Shown one piece after another: positions 27,725-37,324 of a DNA stretch of 64,000 bases; position 1 is the first letter of the stretch, and each line of letters opens with the position of its first letter. The translations under genes and the position numbers were made by a program. Below the pieces are notes generated by a model. It was not told the DNA's origin and searched no databases. It saw nothing but the letters and a program-made list of their open reading frames with translations. This DNA comes from Tritrichomonas musculus. Lineage: Eukaryota; Parabasalia; Tritrichomonadida; Tritrichomonadidae. The stretch is from assembly GCA_039105265.1 (NCBI GenBank), contig JAPFFF010000011.1:1240001-1304000 (forward strand), in the 5' to 3' direction.

Positions 27725-27953
27725 ACCTAAGAGTACGTGCAAATTTGGGTAAGTTTGTTTGTTGAAATGTCTTTGACTTCCTGAATGCATTCGAACCATC
27801 CAACAAATCAAATGTCATGCTTTCTCCTTCATGCATTCTTTCAAAAAGCTCTTCAACTGAGATACCCATCCTTTTGCACTTGTTGAGAATAACTTGTTTT
27901 GGAATTCCTTTGAGTCTAATATGATATCCTTCATTTCCTTGTTCATCAACCAA
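27717..27953 (-). pseudogene. PolB C-terminal fragment (fragment M)
   Basis: The peptide contains YHIRLKGIPKQVI, ELFERMHEGESMTFDLL and SKTFQQTNLPKFARTLRF. This fits the thumb-region end of family-B polymerases; the element A PolB has LKVKGVSLKK and a QKNALTGFH stretch in the same order. Only the 3' end of the gene is present. It overlaps the 3' end of the jelly-roll-like gene by a few bases, as its mirror copy does. It is a fossil piece of a PolB lineage different from that of elements A and C. Confidence 0.6.
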
Positions 27954-28000
27954 GATATCGAGATAGCTCTTTTTACCAAGTGCAATGAGTTTTCTTGAGT
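27954..28000. other. Mirror point between fragment M and element B
   Basis: The two PolB 3' fragments point away from each other here. Gene order and strands are symmetric on either side out to 21.7 and 35.5 kb. The arms differ in sequence, so this is not a fresh palindrome. It marks a junction of two related elements or an old inverted duplication. Confidence 0.55.
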
Positions 28001-28186
28001 GTATTTCCCCTTGACTACCTTCGAACTCATCAAAGTCATTATGAAATTGAAGAACTCTATGAAAAATTGTATGCTGGGGCCAAAATGGAGTTCAATTTAT
28101 TAGATGGCACAAATGCATTCAGAAAAACTCAAACTTTTCAGCAGACTAATCTCAAAAAGTTTAGCAGGACCCTTAAATTCATTTAG
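27995..28186 (+). pseudogene. PolB C-terminal fragment (element B side)
   Basis: The part from about 28040 encodes IEELYEKLYAGAKMEFNLL, TNAFRKTQTFQQTNLKKF and SRTLKF. It is clearly related to the minus-strand fragment at 27717-27953. It represents only the thumb end of a family-B polymerase. Its stop overlaps the end of the convergent jelly-roll-like gene, the mirror of the arrangement on the other side. The exact upstream limit is unclear. Confidence 0.55.
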
Positions 28187-28916
28187 TTAACACATCCTTA
28201 ACGTCTGCATCTTTAGCTGGCTTTACTTTAATTGAAACAAACAAAGGACTTTTTAAAGCGATAGGCTGAAATTGAAAATCGACTAAACTTAATTCTAAAT
28301 ATTTTAAACTATCTGTATTTGTTTTTATTTTTATTGGTTTTCCTTCTTTCTCAAAGTCATAAATCAGTGGCTTGCCGTCTATAGCCATTGTGTTTATATT
28401 TCCTATAACTGAAGGCGTATACTCTTGATCTCCAATAGCTGAATACATCGGATTACCTTGTAAAGAGACCAAATAAAGTTTTGTATGAGTTATGATCGGC
28501 AAATCTGGCACAATAAAGGGTTCTTTAGGATCAATTGTCAAAGGCAATGGAGTGTTATATAATCCAGTCAATAATGCTGCTCTGTGAGATATTGATGTAA
28601 TTGTTGTTTTCAAACTTGCTGTTATCTTAAATGTTCGTTTATTTTTATCATATTCCCATGCTAATTCACTTTTCTGACTAAAAATTTGTTCAAGTTGTTT
28701 GATAGAATAATGATAGGACTCAGAAAATTCAATTGTATGAACGGTTTTGCCAACTTGATATTTCATATAATCATCTTTTGTGCTTAATAATATGTTTGAA
28801 TTAGTGTTTATAGAAGACACATAATATTTTACATAGCTGCATTTCCAAGGTATATTCATCGTCAAAGACACAGTATGATATTTTTGTGAATCACGGCTTT
28901 GCATAGAAATTAACAT
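28179..28916 (-). CDS. Jelly-roll-like minor capsid (penton-type) candidate, mirror copy
   Basis: This 245-aa protein is a diverged paralogue of the 26984-27724 product. It has IPWKCSYVKYYVSSINT, SHRAALLTGLYNTPLPL, TKLYLVSLQGNPMYS, YTPSVIG and LELSLVDFQFQPIALKSPLF. Length and all blocks are conserved, which argues that both copies were under selection as proteins. It starts 16 bases from the giant gene at 28933 in divergent orientation. A vertex (penton) role is inferred from its beta-rich single-domain size and its place beside the fibre gene. Confidence 0.45.
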   Translation of the reverse strand: MLISMQSRDSQKYHTVSLTMNIPWKCSYVKYYVSSINTNSNILLSTKDDYMKYQVGKTVHTIEFSESYHYSIKQLEQIFSQKSELAWEYDKNKRTFKITASLKTTITSISHRAALLTGLYNTPLPLTIDPKEPFIVPDLPIITHTKLYLVSLQGNPMYSAIGDQEYTPSVIGNINTMAIDGKPLIYDFEKEGKPIKIKTNTDSLKYLELSLVDFQFQPIALKSPLFVSIKVKPAKDADVKDVLTK

Positions 28917-28932
28917 TTATTTATTATTAAAT
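28917..28932. promoter_or_regulatory. Compact bidirectional promoter, mirror copy
   Basis: Sixteen bases (TTATTTATTATTAAAT) separate divergent ATGs and offer an AT-rich box in both directions. The geometry is identical to 26968-26983. Confidence 0.5.
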
Positions 28933-31900
28933 ATGTCGATTGGTTTATACTCAATTCAATCAAGTGAGGCTGAGACATTAAAATCAAATGGAATAGAAAT
29001 CAAAGTCGGAGAAGATGAGAATGGAAATAAAATTGTTCAAATAGAAGATGAAGATGGTTCTTCAGTTTTCTTCAATAACATTTATAATAAAACAGAGATA
29101 GATGCTTATATAACTGCAGGTGCAGGTATAAAACCAGGAGATATAAAAAACTTATATAAGGTCAATATTTATCCAACAGGACAAATCAAGGTGAATGGCA
29201 AATTGACCAATGCTTTCACCTTAGAACAGCTTTATAAATGTTTGAATGATAATTCAGATGCTATTCAAAACTCTCTAAATCAATTGAAAATAGACGCAAC
29301 TTTTGATGTAAACCGTGAAATTTCAGACTTAACATTGAAAGGATTAGATTTTGATCTAAAGAATAAACATTATATCTCAACAGAAAACAATTCAATAAAG
29401 ACATATAATCAATTAATAAGAGTACTCAATCAGTTTATTAAACATTCAAGGGCTATGACGGTTATCAGCCCAGATAATAAACTATTGAAAATGCTCCCCC
29501 TTAAAAAAGAGGATGGTGCTCAACTTTTGGATTATTGGGAGGATAAACGATGCTATTATGAAAAAGAAAAAGTAACCACAATTAATGAGATTATTGAATC
29601 ATTGAATATCACTCTTGAAAATTTATATAATTGGATGAAAACATTCAATAATTTGAAAGATTTCGGTTTTGACAGTTCATCAAATATTAAACCAGATGGA
29701 AAAGCAAAAGTGATAACGTATGTAGAAACCGAAAAAGAATCAGAACCATGGTATGGATCATTTTTGACCAAAAATAGAATGAAAACTAAAGACGAACCTA
29801 TCACAAATTTTGACCAAATGGTCAATGCAATCAATACAAACACAGAAACAATATCTCAAATGCATGAAGATATTATGGAAGGCTTAAATAATCAAGAAGT
29901 GACAGTATATAATGAAGCCAAAGATGAAATAGAGACAAAAACTTTAAAAACAAAAACAGTGAACGATAAAGGTGAAATCGAATATGATAATATAGCCAAT
30001 GTTTTTGAAAAATTGAAGAAGGCCGATAAACAGAATCAGAATTTTTTCCGTCATATCATGGAGAATTTTAATAAAACTGCTTTGAAAAATATATATAATA
30101 ATTTTAAACAGACTGTGTTTGGTAAAGATGGAGAAACATATCAGAAGACATATATAGCACATTTTGATGAGGATTTCGAAAATGATGAAGCATATGTTTT
30201 TGTCGAAAATTTTGTCGACTTTTTGAATCAATACTTTTCAAATACAAGCAGTTTTGAAGACTGGAAAGAATGGATAGGCAAAAATATAAATAAACAGAAA
30301 ATGATGGAGGTTCTTGATAAAATTCAGATACCATTTCATAAATTAGATGGAGAAATAGAAAATAGAGAATATCGTTTTATGTTTGATGGAGAGGATATTG
30401 TTGATATTGAAAATCCAGTTGATATAGGCAAGTTCATGGATTGGCTCAAAGAGATAATTCAAAATAGTAAATATACAGCTCCAATACAAACATTTTTATA
30501 TAACAACTTTTCCAAAGAAAAATTTATTGAAATATTTAACGGTACAGTTCAATTAATATGGGATAAATCCACAAAAAAAATTATTCATGCAGTTTATCAA
30601 TTTGTCAATCATCCAATAGAAACGACGGGTGATATCGTTATTGAAGTGAATAGTGCTTATGAATTTTTGAAAAAATATTATGAAAACCAAACAGAGCTTA
30701 TGAAAAGTATCCTTACTGTTATTTTGGTTCTTCTTGGTTCAGGAATTACGGGAATGGTAATCACAAGTGCATTCAAAAAGATTCGTGCCAAAAAAATTGA
30801 AAATGGACGTTTAGCATTAAGCACGAGCAATTTTGAAGGAGGGCAATTGTTGGATATTAATAATGGCATTATTATTGATGGAAATGGAAATGATAATAAT
30901 GATGATGATAATAATGATGACGATATGAGAGACCCTAGTTTTCAGGGATGGATCGATACAACAAATAGAAATATTCGAAATATTATTCAGCAACATAATG
31001 TTTTAGAAGAAAGAGTCTCAAATATAAGAGAATGCAATTGTAATGATAATAATAATAATAATAATAATCAAAGATTTTTTGGCCAAATTTCTCAACAACA
31101 ACATCTTGACATTCAACAATTAATTCAAAAGCAAAATCATTTAATAATTGATAATAGTGTCGGCTCTTTTGTTGATGCGATGTTTCAACCAGAAATATAT
31201 CAAGAAGCAGCAACTCAAGTGAACACAACGATAAAAAGACGACGAAAAAAGAAAGAAAAAGTGAATGTAATTGACACATCACATGATCGTTCTTTTCAAA
31301 GAGATGAAAATTATGTTTTTGACATATTAACTGATCATTGGGTTCTTCATAATAATTCTAATTTTCAATCTGGTTGGCGAACAAATCTTAATGCACAAAA
31401 TATGCCACGCAATTTTATCATTGACACTTTTCATGGTGAATGGGTTGCTGTCGGTGCAGAAAATGGTATTCAAGAATCAAATACAGACTGGAGAACGAAT
31501 CCTAGTTCAGCATTAGCAACCTTTCTGTTGCCATCTCAAATAAATGATGGTGTTTTTCGTTGGAGTGATAGATATGATCAATGGATATTTCATGCAAATT
31601 ATAACTCATATATAAATCAAGATCAAAGTGAAAGATTAGAATGGCAAAGAGATCAAAGACAACATTTTGGTGATAATTATGTTTGGAATGTTTTTGATCA
31701 AGAATGGCAAGAACATGGACAGAATTTTGAAGCTGGATGGAGAACCAATCATGAATTTGTTCCTCCTGATAACTATGTATGGGATGATTATTTAGAAGAG
31801 TGGGTGATGTTATCATATAGAAATAGAGGTTTTGACAGCAATTGGAGAAATAGCTATTCAGAGAGTGTTTCAGTTATGGTTGAATTATTAAATTCAGGCC

Positions 31901-34900
31901 GATTTTTAGGAAAAGGCCAAATTGTTCAATATGGAGGTGAATGGGTTTGGCGCCATCATGTAGACCCCGTTGATGATATTAAATTATTATCAGATGAAAT
32001 AGCAGATATTAATATTAATAATAATTTGCCAGCAAATATTTCAGGAGTGAATTCAGTAAATGAATTATTAGAAAGCTATGATATCAATATTTTGAAAGAA
32101 GATGGCCGAACAATTGATGAGAAAAAACCGGTTTTAGGCAATTTCAATATATTAGCAAATTTGAATGTAAATGGATTAATAAACGGTGTTGATATTGAAA
32201 AATTAGCTACGTCATCAGATAAGACAGATTCACTTTTTAATATAAAATTTGGAGTTCCAGAATTCAATGTGAAAAATGAAAACGTTGAAGGGGATACAAA
32301 AACAATCAATAATGTAAATTATAATATATTGAAAATTAAAATAAACGATGATGATATTGAACAAAAATTGAAAGCTTTCAATGGGAATATATTCAAAATA
32401 ATTCTCAGAAAAGATGTTGTTTATGACACAGAAGGACGATATATCAAAGAATTTTTCATAAGCGTTCATGATAATCATATTCAATGTCCGATAATAGCTT
32501 ATGATGAAGAATCGAAAGGATATACAAATAAATGTTCTGAAGATAGCTCTCAATTTTTCATAGCTTTTGATGAGCGTCTCAATATTGTGCCATATACGTT
32601 ATGGATGAACGGTGATTTGAGTATAATGAATCAAACAAGTCAGGATTTAATTGAATCGAATAAACCAGTTTTTAAGTGCAAAATAATTGAAGCAGATAAT
32701 GCTCTCAAATTACACAAAAGTGACGTTCATTATTTCTATAAGCCTTCAATTATTTCAGATGATAATGATTATTATAAAATGATTTTTGAAGTACCCTCAG
32801 ATTATACAATACCACCGCATTTACAATTTAAATTCAAAGAATATTGTTTTGGAAATAAATGGGACTTAATATGGGATGGAACTAAATGGGATGGCAAAAA
32901 TATCCAAGGCAAATCAAATGGAAAAATAATAAATAAATGCAATACAAGAGCAAAAAAAGATGCTTATGATGCTATTGGTGCATGTGTTATGATGAAGAAT
33001 GATGACTGGAATAAACAATTCTTTACTGATAATATATGGTATACAAATGTTAATGAAAAGAATTTAATGCAAGCATTTATCAGAAGACCTGTTAGAGGAG
33101 AAGGATGGGAAAAAGATGGCAAAATTGAATTGAAAGTGAAATTTAATGATGGCACTTTGAAAAATGGAAATGAAATAGGTGTTGATTGGGGAAACACAAA
33201 TTTCAGTCATTCAGTTGAAGGCTATGATCTTTATGCAATTGAAATATTAATATATAATTATTCGAAACGAACTTTTGAGGTGAAAAACATTGAGGAAATT
33301 TTCTTGGATATCTATTCACCAAATTCAGATATAGCAAATCGAATGTCATTTCGCCTTGAGGGAGTTCACCATGTTGAAAGGAACGATACAGCTTATTGCG
33401 ATACTATCGGTGTTCTCGATACAATTGAAAAAATCTCTTATCGTTATGAAGATTCAAAAATTGATGCAAGTCATAGAAATATTGAATTATATCTGAAAAA
33501 GGATTTGGTGGATCCAGTAGATGAGGTCAATTGGGATGGAATTATGAATCCTTTCAAATATATTATTCAGCAACAATTTTATGAAATAACACCAAATCCA
33601 AATGCAGCAACCACACTTTATACAGATTATAATATCACAAGTTCTAAAATCATAACCGCCGATAACATCACGACGATGAGAAGTGATTTAAATTTAGTGA
33701 CAAATAATTTGGATGTCGTATCGTACGATTTGAATGAAATGAGTCATAGAGTTAACGTACTTGATTCAGAAATGGTTCAAATCAAAAACATAACTCAACA
33801 TTTAGAGAATGACGTTAAGCATTTAAGAATTGTCTCATATACTGCCCTAGCTTTTGGTATAGCAGGCACAGTAGGGAGTGCAGCATCTATCGGCATGCAA
33901 CTTTTTCCACATGGTATCCAAATTTTAAAAGCAGCTTTTTCTAGCTTTTTCAGAGGTTTACGAATGAGATTAAGAGTTGCAGGTCAACCATATTGGCAAG
34001 TTATGAGAGTATGGCCTGGAATGGAACTAAGGAGCATAACCACCGATATTTCACCTGTTATTAATTGGTGTAATTCAGAATATACAAATTTAGACGATAT
34101 CCCTTATACTGAAGAAGATGATAATCCAGAAGAATATAGTTTATCGGTTTCAGCCTCTTATGAATTATGTAATCAATTCAGAGAAACATTGAAACCTATT
34201 TTCAAATTATTGGCCTTAAAGGTGGATGAAATAGCCAATGAATTTGAAAATAATGATTTTATTTCAAAAAGTGATTTGAAAAGAGACGATACAATTGACA
34301 TTAATGGCAAATTAATTGATGGCAAAATACATTTAGAAGCTGAGGATACAATAAGTGAAGGAAATATCAAAGTCAGGATTATGATTATGAAAGTAAGCGA
34401 ATATAATGATATAGACTATGAAGAGAATTATCCAATAATTCATATATCAAATGGAGAGATATCGAACTATGAGGGCACAGAGAACTTTCCAACTGCATCT
34501 CTCCAAGACAAAACTATAATTATTGATAACCCAAAGAGACATAGAATTAGTGCAATCAGCATCAAAGAGAACACAGCGATAAGAAGTATGAAATATTCTG
34601 TAAATGATATAGCTTATATGAGTGACATTGATGCGCTTAATAAAAAGATTGATCAAATAGAAGAAAACTCACATACAAACGATGAAAACATAGCAAAAAT
34701 AATGAATACATATCCTACTGTTGATGAGGTTAATGATGTACTAAAGGAGTATACATTAAAGAAAGACATTAGCAAATATAGAGAGAAAAATGATTTGATA
34801 TACAAAGAATCTATTGAAGTGCCATTTGAAAATGTACAAGATAGTTCAGGATCATGGGAAGTCAAAATAAAATTGACGAGGGGAACTCGTCTTGTTGGAA

Positions 34901-35532
34901 CAATATCAAATAACGATGGTTTTGTAAAAGAGTTTGATTATTTGTTTGATTATAATGGTGTTATTACTGAAGATGGAGATGTTAATGTCGCTTTTGAAAT
35001 TGACGGAACAACTTATTACTTAACTTATTATAAAAGTGATAGTAATGGTCTGTGCTTTTATATCGATAACGGGGAAGACTATTTTGATACCAAATTAATA
35101 TTAGCCGAAAAAATATTGAAACAGGATGAAATAGCTTTAAAGAGTGATATTACATCATTATTGGATGACTTATATTGGAGAATATTTTATTCAGGATTTC
35201 ACAAATCATATTATGAGGATATACCAGAATTATGCTGGTATTCTTACGATACTAGTTCTAAAAAATTAATTGTATGCGTCGAATATAATAGTTTATATAT
35301 GGAAATGTTATTTATATTTTACGATTCAAATGAAAAGAAACATTATGTTAGAGTTAATTATAGTGAAGGATTTGCAGTACTAGATGAAATATATGGTGAA
35401 GATAAACTTAGAGAATCCAATAGAAAAAGAGATTTTGAATATGATTTTTATCTTATCGATTTTCAATTAAAGGGCTCTGGAAATATACCATTTACTGAAT
35501 ATTATCTCAAGCAAGTCAAAGCCACACCATAA
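28933..35532 (+). CDS. Giant fibre/membrane protein (2199 aa) with Trp-rich repeats
   Basis: The N-terminus (MSIGLYSIQSSE) matches the mirror giant protein. A long coiled and helical part comes first. Near residues 585-612 a hydrophobic span (SILTVILVLLGSGITGMVI) should cross a membrane. Asn/Asp-rich runs follow. Around residues 790-1020 there are about five repeats of the form NYVWD...EWV...F..GWRTN, unlike any family I know. Next come the shared modules (WDLIWDGTKWDGKN; FYEITPNPNAATT...DYNITSSK), a second hydrophobic span near 1640 (LAFGIAGTVGSAASIGM) and a coiled end. A surface spike or fibre is the likely role. No catalytic motif was seen. Confidence 0.6.
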   Translation: MSIGLYSIQSSEAETLKSNGIEIKVGEDENGNKIVQIEDEDGSSVFFNNIYNKTEIDAYITAGAGIKPGDIKNLYKVNIYPTGQIKVNGKLTNAFTLEQLYKCLNDNSDAIQNSLNQLKIDATFDVNREISDLTLKGLDFDLKNKHYISTENNSIKTYNQLIRVLNQFIKHSRAMTVISPDNKLLKMLPLKKEDGAQLLDYWEDKRCYYEKEKVTTINEIIESLNITLENLYNWMKTFNNLKDFGFDSSSNIKPDGKAKVITYVETEKESEPWYGSFLTKNRMKTKDEPITNFDQMVNAINTNTETISQMHEDIMEGLNNQEVTVYNEAKDEIETKTLKTKTVNDKGEIEYDNIANVFEKLKKADKQNQNFFRHIMENFNKTALKNIYNNFKQTVFGKDGETYQKTYIAHFDEDFENDEAYVFVENFVDFLNQYFSNTSSFEDWKEWIGKNINKQKMMEVLDKIQIPFHKLDGEIENREYRFMFDGEDIVDIENPVDIGKFMDWLKEIIQNSKYTAPIQTFLYNNFSKEKFIEIFNGTVQLIWDKSTKKIIHAVYQFVNHPIETTGDIVIEVNSAYEFLKKYYENQTELMKSILTVILVLLGSGITGMVITSAFKKIRAKKIENGRLALSTSNFEGGQLLDINNGIIIDGNGNDNNDDDNNDDDMRDPSFQGWIDTTNRNIRNIIQQHNVLEERVSNIRECNCNDNNNNNNNQRFFGQISQQQHLDIQQLIQKQNHLIIDNSVGSFVDAMFQPEIYQEAATQVNTTIKRRRKKKEKVNVIDTSHDRSFQRDENYVFDILTDHWVLHNNSNFQSGWRTNLNAQNMPRNFIIDTFHGEWVAVGAENGIQESNTDWRTNPSSALATFLLPSQINDGVFRWSDRYDQWIFHANYNSYINQDQSERLEWQRDQRQHFGDNYVWNVFDQEWQEHGQNFEAGWRTNHEFVPPDNYVWDDYLEEWVMLSYRNRGFDSNWRNSYSESVSVMVELLNSGRFLGKGQIVQYGGEWVWRHHVDPVDDIKLLSDEIADININNNLPANISGVNSVNELLESYDINILKEDGRTIDEKKPVLGNFNILANLNVNGLINGVDIEKLATSSDKTDSLFNIKFGVPEFNVKNENVEGDTKTINNVNYNILKIKINDDDIEQKLKAFNGNIFKIILRKDVVYDTEGRYIKEFFISVHDNHIQCPIIAYDEESKGYTNKCSEDSSQFFIAFDERLNIVPYTLWMNGDLSIMNQTSQDLIESNKPVFKCKIIEADNALKLHKSDVHYFYKPSIISDDNDYYKMIFEVPSDYTIPPHLQFKFKEYCFGNKWDLIWDGTKWDGKNIQGKSNGKIINKCNTRAKKDAYDAIGACVMMKNDDWNKQFFTDNIWYTNVNEKNLMQAFIRRPVRGEGWEKDGKIELKVKFNDGTLKNGNEIGVDWGNTNFSHSVEGYDLYAIEILIYNYSKRTFEVKNIEEIFLDIYSPNSDIANRMSFRLEGVHHVERNDTAYCDTIGVLDTIEKISYRYEDSKIDASHRNIELYLKKDLVDPVDEVNWDGIMNPFKYIIQQQFYEITPNPNAATTLYTDYNITSSKIITADNITTMRSDLNLVTNNLDVVSYDLNEMSHRVNVLDSEMVQIKNITQHLENDVKHLRIVSYTALAFGIAGTVGSAASIGMQLFPHGIQILKAAFSSFFRGLRMRLRVAGQPYWQVMRVWPGMELRSITTDISPVINWCNSEYTNLDDIPYTEEDDNPEEYSLSVSASYELCNQFRETLKPIFKLLALKVDEIANEFENNDFISKSDLKRDDTIDINGKLIDGKIHLEAEDTISEGNIKVRIMIMKVSEYNDIDYEENYPIIHISNGEISNYEGTENFPTASLQDKTIIIDNPKRHRISAISIKENTAIRSMKYSVNDIAYMSDIDALNKKIDQIEENSHTNDENIAKIMNTYPTVDEVNDVLKEYTLKKDISKYREKNDLIYKESIEVPFENVQDSSGSWEVKIKLTRGTRLVGTISNNDGFVKEFDYLFDYNGVITEDGDVNVAFEIDGTTYYLTYYKSDSNGLCFYIDNGEDYFDTKLILAEKILKQDEIALKSDITSLLDDLYWRIFYSGFHKSYYEDIPELCWYSYDTSSKKLIVCVEYNSLYMEMLFIFYDSNEKKHYVRVNYSEGFAVLDEIYGEDKLRESNRKRDFEYDFYLIDFQLKGSGNIPFTEYYLKQVKATP

Positions 35533-35792
35533 AAGAGGCTTACATTTTTTTTTTTTATTTTTTTTTGTTTACGGACCACCGGTGAAATCATCGGCGCAGT
35601 TAGGTCTGGGCGACCGTTAAGGGCGCACAGCCTAACGTATACTACTGCATACTTTTGCTTTCTACCACGTTTTTCTGTTGTTTCAGTTTTTGCAGTATCA
35701 ATATTTTTGAGGTTGTTGTTACTCTTGGACTTCTTCAACTTCTTGATGATAGCTGTTTCCTTGAACTCACCCAAATCTAAATTTTGGCTCAT
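35502..35792 (-). CDS. Small basic protein overlapping the terminal-type hairpin
   Basis: The start at 35792 (MSQNLDLGEFKETAIIKKL) follows a TTTTTTTCTCGAATG box. The 96-aa product is Lys-rich (KKLKKSKSNNN, TEKRGRKQKY), with an AT-hook-like RGRK core. The 3' part runs through the hairpin at 35599-35646 and poly-T runs, and overlaps the end of the giant gene. That part is probably not under coding constraint. A DNA-binding role is possible from composition alone. Confidence 0.35.
   Translation of the reverse strand: MSQNLDLGEFKETAIIKKLKKSKSNNNLKNIDTAKTETTEKRGRKQKYAVVYVRLCALNGRPDLTAPMISPVVRKQKKIKKKNVSLFYGVALTCLR
35599..35646. repeat. Hairpin followed by GTATACTACT (candidate element end)
   Basis: GTTAGG...CCTAAC forms a stem at 35599-35636 and GTATACTACT follows at 35637-35646. 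Read on the minus strand it begins AGTAGTATACGTTAGGC. The site at 46009-46048 begins AGTAGTATACGGTAGGC. Polinton ends commonly begin AGT, so this may be a terminus in the same orientation as that one. Confidence 0.5.
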
Positions 35793-35868
35793 GATTTCAT
35801 TCGAGAAAAAAAATTGAATTATTTTTGAAAATTGAATATTCGCAAACAAAATCACTTCATTTTTTAAA

Positions 35869-36240
35869 ATGTCGCGTTCTGGAAATGACTTCAAAGAATT
35901 CCAAAAACAGCAAAAGCTAGCTATCAAAAATGCTCATGTTGAAGTGGCCAATGCTGTTAAAGAGGTGATATTTCTGTTCAACCAAAAAATAATAAACTCG
36001 ACATCATCTAATGTCTGCACCATCTATGACTCTTTGATACAAGCAAACATGAACAAGATTGCTGAAGCACTTACTCAAATGAATCTCACTACCTGCGAGG
36101 TTTTTCATAAAAAGATTCCTCAATCTCCAACACCAAAATCTATTGGCTTTCACGTGCCTATAGTGCCTGACTCGCAAGAGACACAAGAAGAAGAAGATGA
36201 AGATGAACAAGAAGCTTCATCTCCAAAAGACAAGGAGTAA
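35869..36240 (+). CDS. Uncharacterised helical protein with acidic tail
   Basis: This 123-aa protein is helical in its first 85 residues (FKEFQKQQKLAIKNAHVEVANAVKEV; ANMNKIAEALTQMNL). It then has a Pro/Ser stretch and a Glu/Asp tail (ETQEEEDEDEQEASS). The ATG follows a TTCATTTTTTAAAATG box. No homologue was noticed in the other elements. It stands at the head of the element B block, divergent from the small basic gene. Function unknown. Confidence 0.5.
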   Translation: MSRSGNDFKEFQKQQKLAIKNAHVEVANAVKEVIFLFNQKIINSTSSNVCTIYDSLIQANMNKIAEALTQMNLTTCEVFHKKIPQSPTPKSIGFHVPIVPDSQETQEEEDEDEQEASSPKDKE

Positions 36241-36307
36241 GAGTAAAAAATAATTTTTTTAGGTTTTTTTTTTTAAGTTTTTTTTAAGTTTTTTAATATG
36301 TCTTTTT

Positions 36308-36832
36308 TTATACTATGCAATATTTTAAGCATACATGATAATTATTAACAAGCTCATTATATTCTTTATTATCTACTTGTTTCAAGTCAATGACTACCTC
36401 TCCATTATCTTTAATAATCTTAATTGCATCTATTTTTCTTATTGGGTTGCTCTTAGCTGCACAACATCCAACATCTTCATTAAGTTGTACTTCAACCTCA
36501 TTAACATGTAGTATTGCTTTGATGATGTTGCTAAGAGATTCAATAGGTACTATGATGCATTTCTTTGATATAATGTTAGCTAGTAGTGCTTTGTCTTGAT
36601 TAAGTAGTATTTGTGCATATGCTTCAAGTATAACATTACGTACATCTGGTTCAACTTCAACAGGTTCAGTTTGCACTCCAATGTCTCTTGTAATAACAAT
36701 GTCTTCCTTGCCATCATCTCTCTTATTAATAATAATGTTGTTGTTGATGTTTGATGTAGATGATGCAGCTGCTGATGGTTCTAAAGATACATTTGCTTGA
36801 ACTCCATTGGTTGTACCCCTCTTCTTAATCAT
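36308..36832 (-). CDS. Conserved Cys-cluster element protein (element B)
   Basis: This 174-aa protein is the element B member of the family also seen at 12193-12891 and 51573-52199. The conserved C-terminal half has NIIKAILHVNEVEVQLNED followed by VGCCAAKS, and ends KEYNELVNNYHVCLKYCIV. The N-terminal half is low complexity with Ser/Asn runs. The Cys patch is reduced to a CC pair here. Family presence in all three elements near MCP suggests a needed virion or assembly role, but I cannot name it. Confidence 0.6.
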   Translation of the reverse strand: MIKKRGTTNGVQANVSLEPSAAASSTSNINNNIIINKRDDGKEDIVITRDIGVQTEPVEVEPDVRNVILEAYAQILLNQDKALLANIISKKCIIVPIESLSNIIKAILHVNEVEVQLNEDVGCCAAKSNPIRKIDAIKIIKDNGEVVIDLKQVDNKEYNELVNNYHVCLKYCIV

Positions 36833-36853
36833 TTAGGTTGGGAAAAAATAGGC

Positions 36854-37300
36854 TTAAAGTACTAAGTCTAGCTGTTCTCCAATAAACATGTCAAATGACT
36901 CAATTTGATATTTCTGCTTGAGAGCATCGATTTTTGGTTTATGACTTGTAGGAGCGGCTGCAATGGAGTAGTTGTAGTATTTGATTCCTTGATACTCTTG
37001 AGTGGTAGTGTTTCCATTTATGTAGAACTCTTCGAAATCTTCAGATATTTTTCTCCTTGAGTTAGGCTTAATAAATATTGAGTCAAGATCAAGTTCTTTG
37101 AGCTTATCTGGATAAAACCTGTGGCACTTGTCTTTTACCTTGATTGAGACATAGAGTACTTTGCCTAAATAGCTCCATTCTCCTGCTTTCATTGGGTACT
37201 TGTCACAAAGTATCGAGAAATTACATTGTTTAGTATTTGGAGCACATTTTGCGCGAAGTTCATTGACATAGTCATAGATGTTTCTTGTAGTCATTTTCAT
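36854..37300 (-). CDS. Conserved element protein with NSRRK motif
   Basis: This 148-aa protein aligns along its length with the 159-aa product at 49913-50392. Shared blocks are CNFSILCDKYP, GKVLYVSI, RFYPDKLKELDL, NSRRKISEDFEEFYINGNT, YQGIKYYNYSI and a FIGEQLDLVL end. The even conservation and the basic SRRK segment suggest a folded nucleic-acid-binding or assembly factor. No family is recognised. It lies in a long minus-strand run leading to MCP. Confidence 0.6.
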   Translation of the reverse strand: MKMTTRNIYDYVNELRAKCAPNTKQCNFSILCDKYPMKAGEWSYLGKVLYVSIKVKDKCHRFYPDKLKELDLDSIFIKPNSRRKISEDFEEFYINGNTTTQEYQGIKYYNYSIAAAPTSHKPKIDALKQKYQIESFDMFIGEQLDLVL

Positions 37301-37324
37301 CTGGATAAAAAATTCAATAAAAAA

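Larger units (their letters stand above)
21573..27980. mobile_element. Fragment M of a Polinton-type element, mirror partner of element B
   Basis: This fragment holds a giant fibre-type gene, a 245-aa jelly-roll-like gene and a PolB 3' fragment. The same three genes occur in reverse order and opposite strands at 27995-35532, with diverged sequence. The visible long genes look whole but the element is a fragment. It is probably older than element A. Its inner edge is the mirror point near 27.98 kb. Confidence 0.6.

Noticed and set aside
31030-31080. AAT microsatellite as a regulatory element
   Set aside because: It encodes the Asn run of the giant protein and is best explained as coding low complexity.
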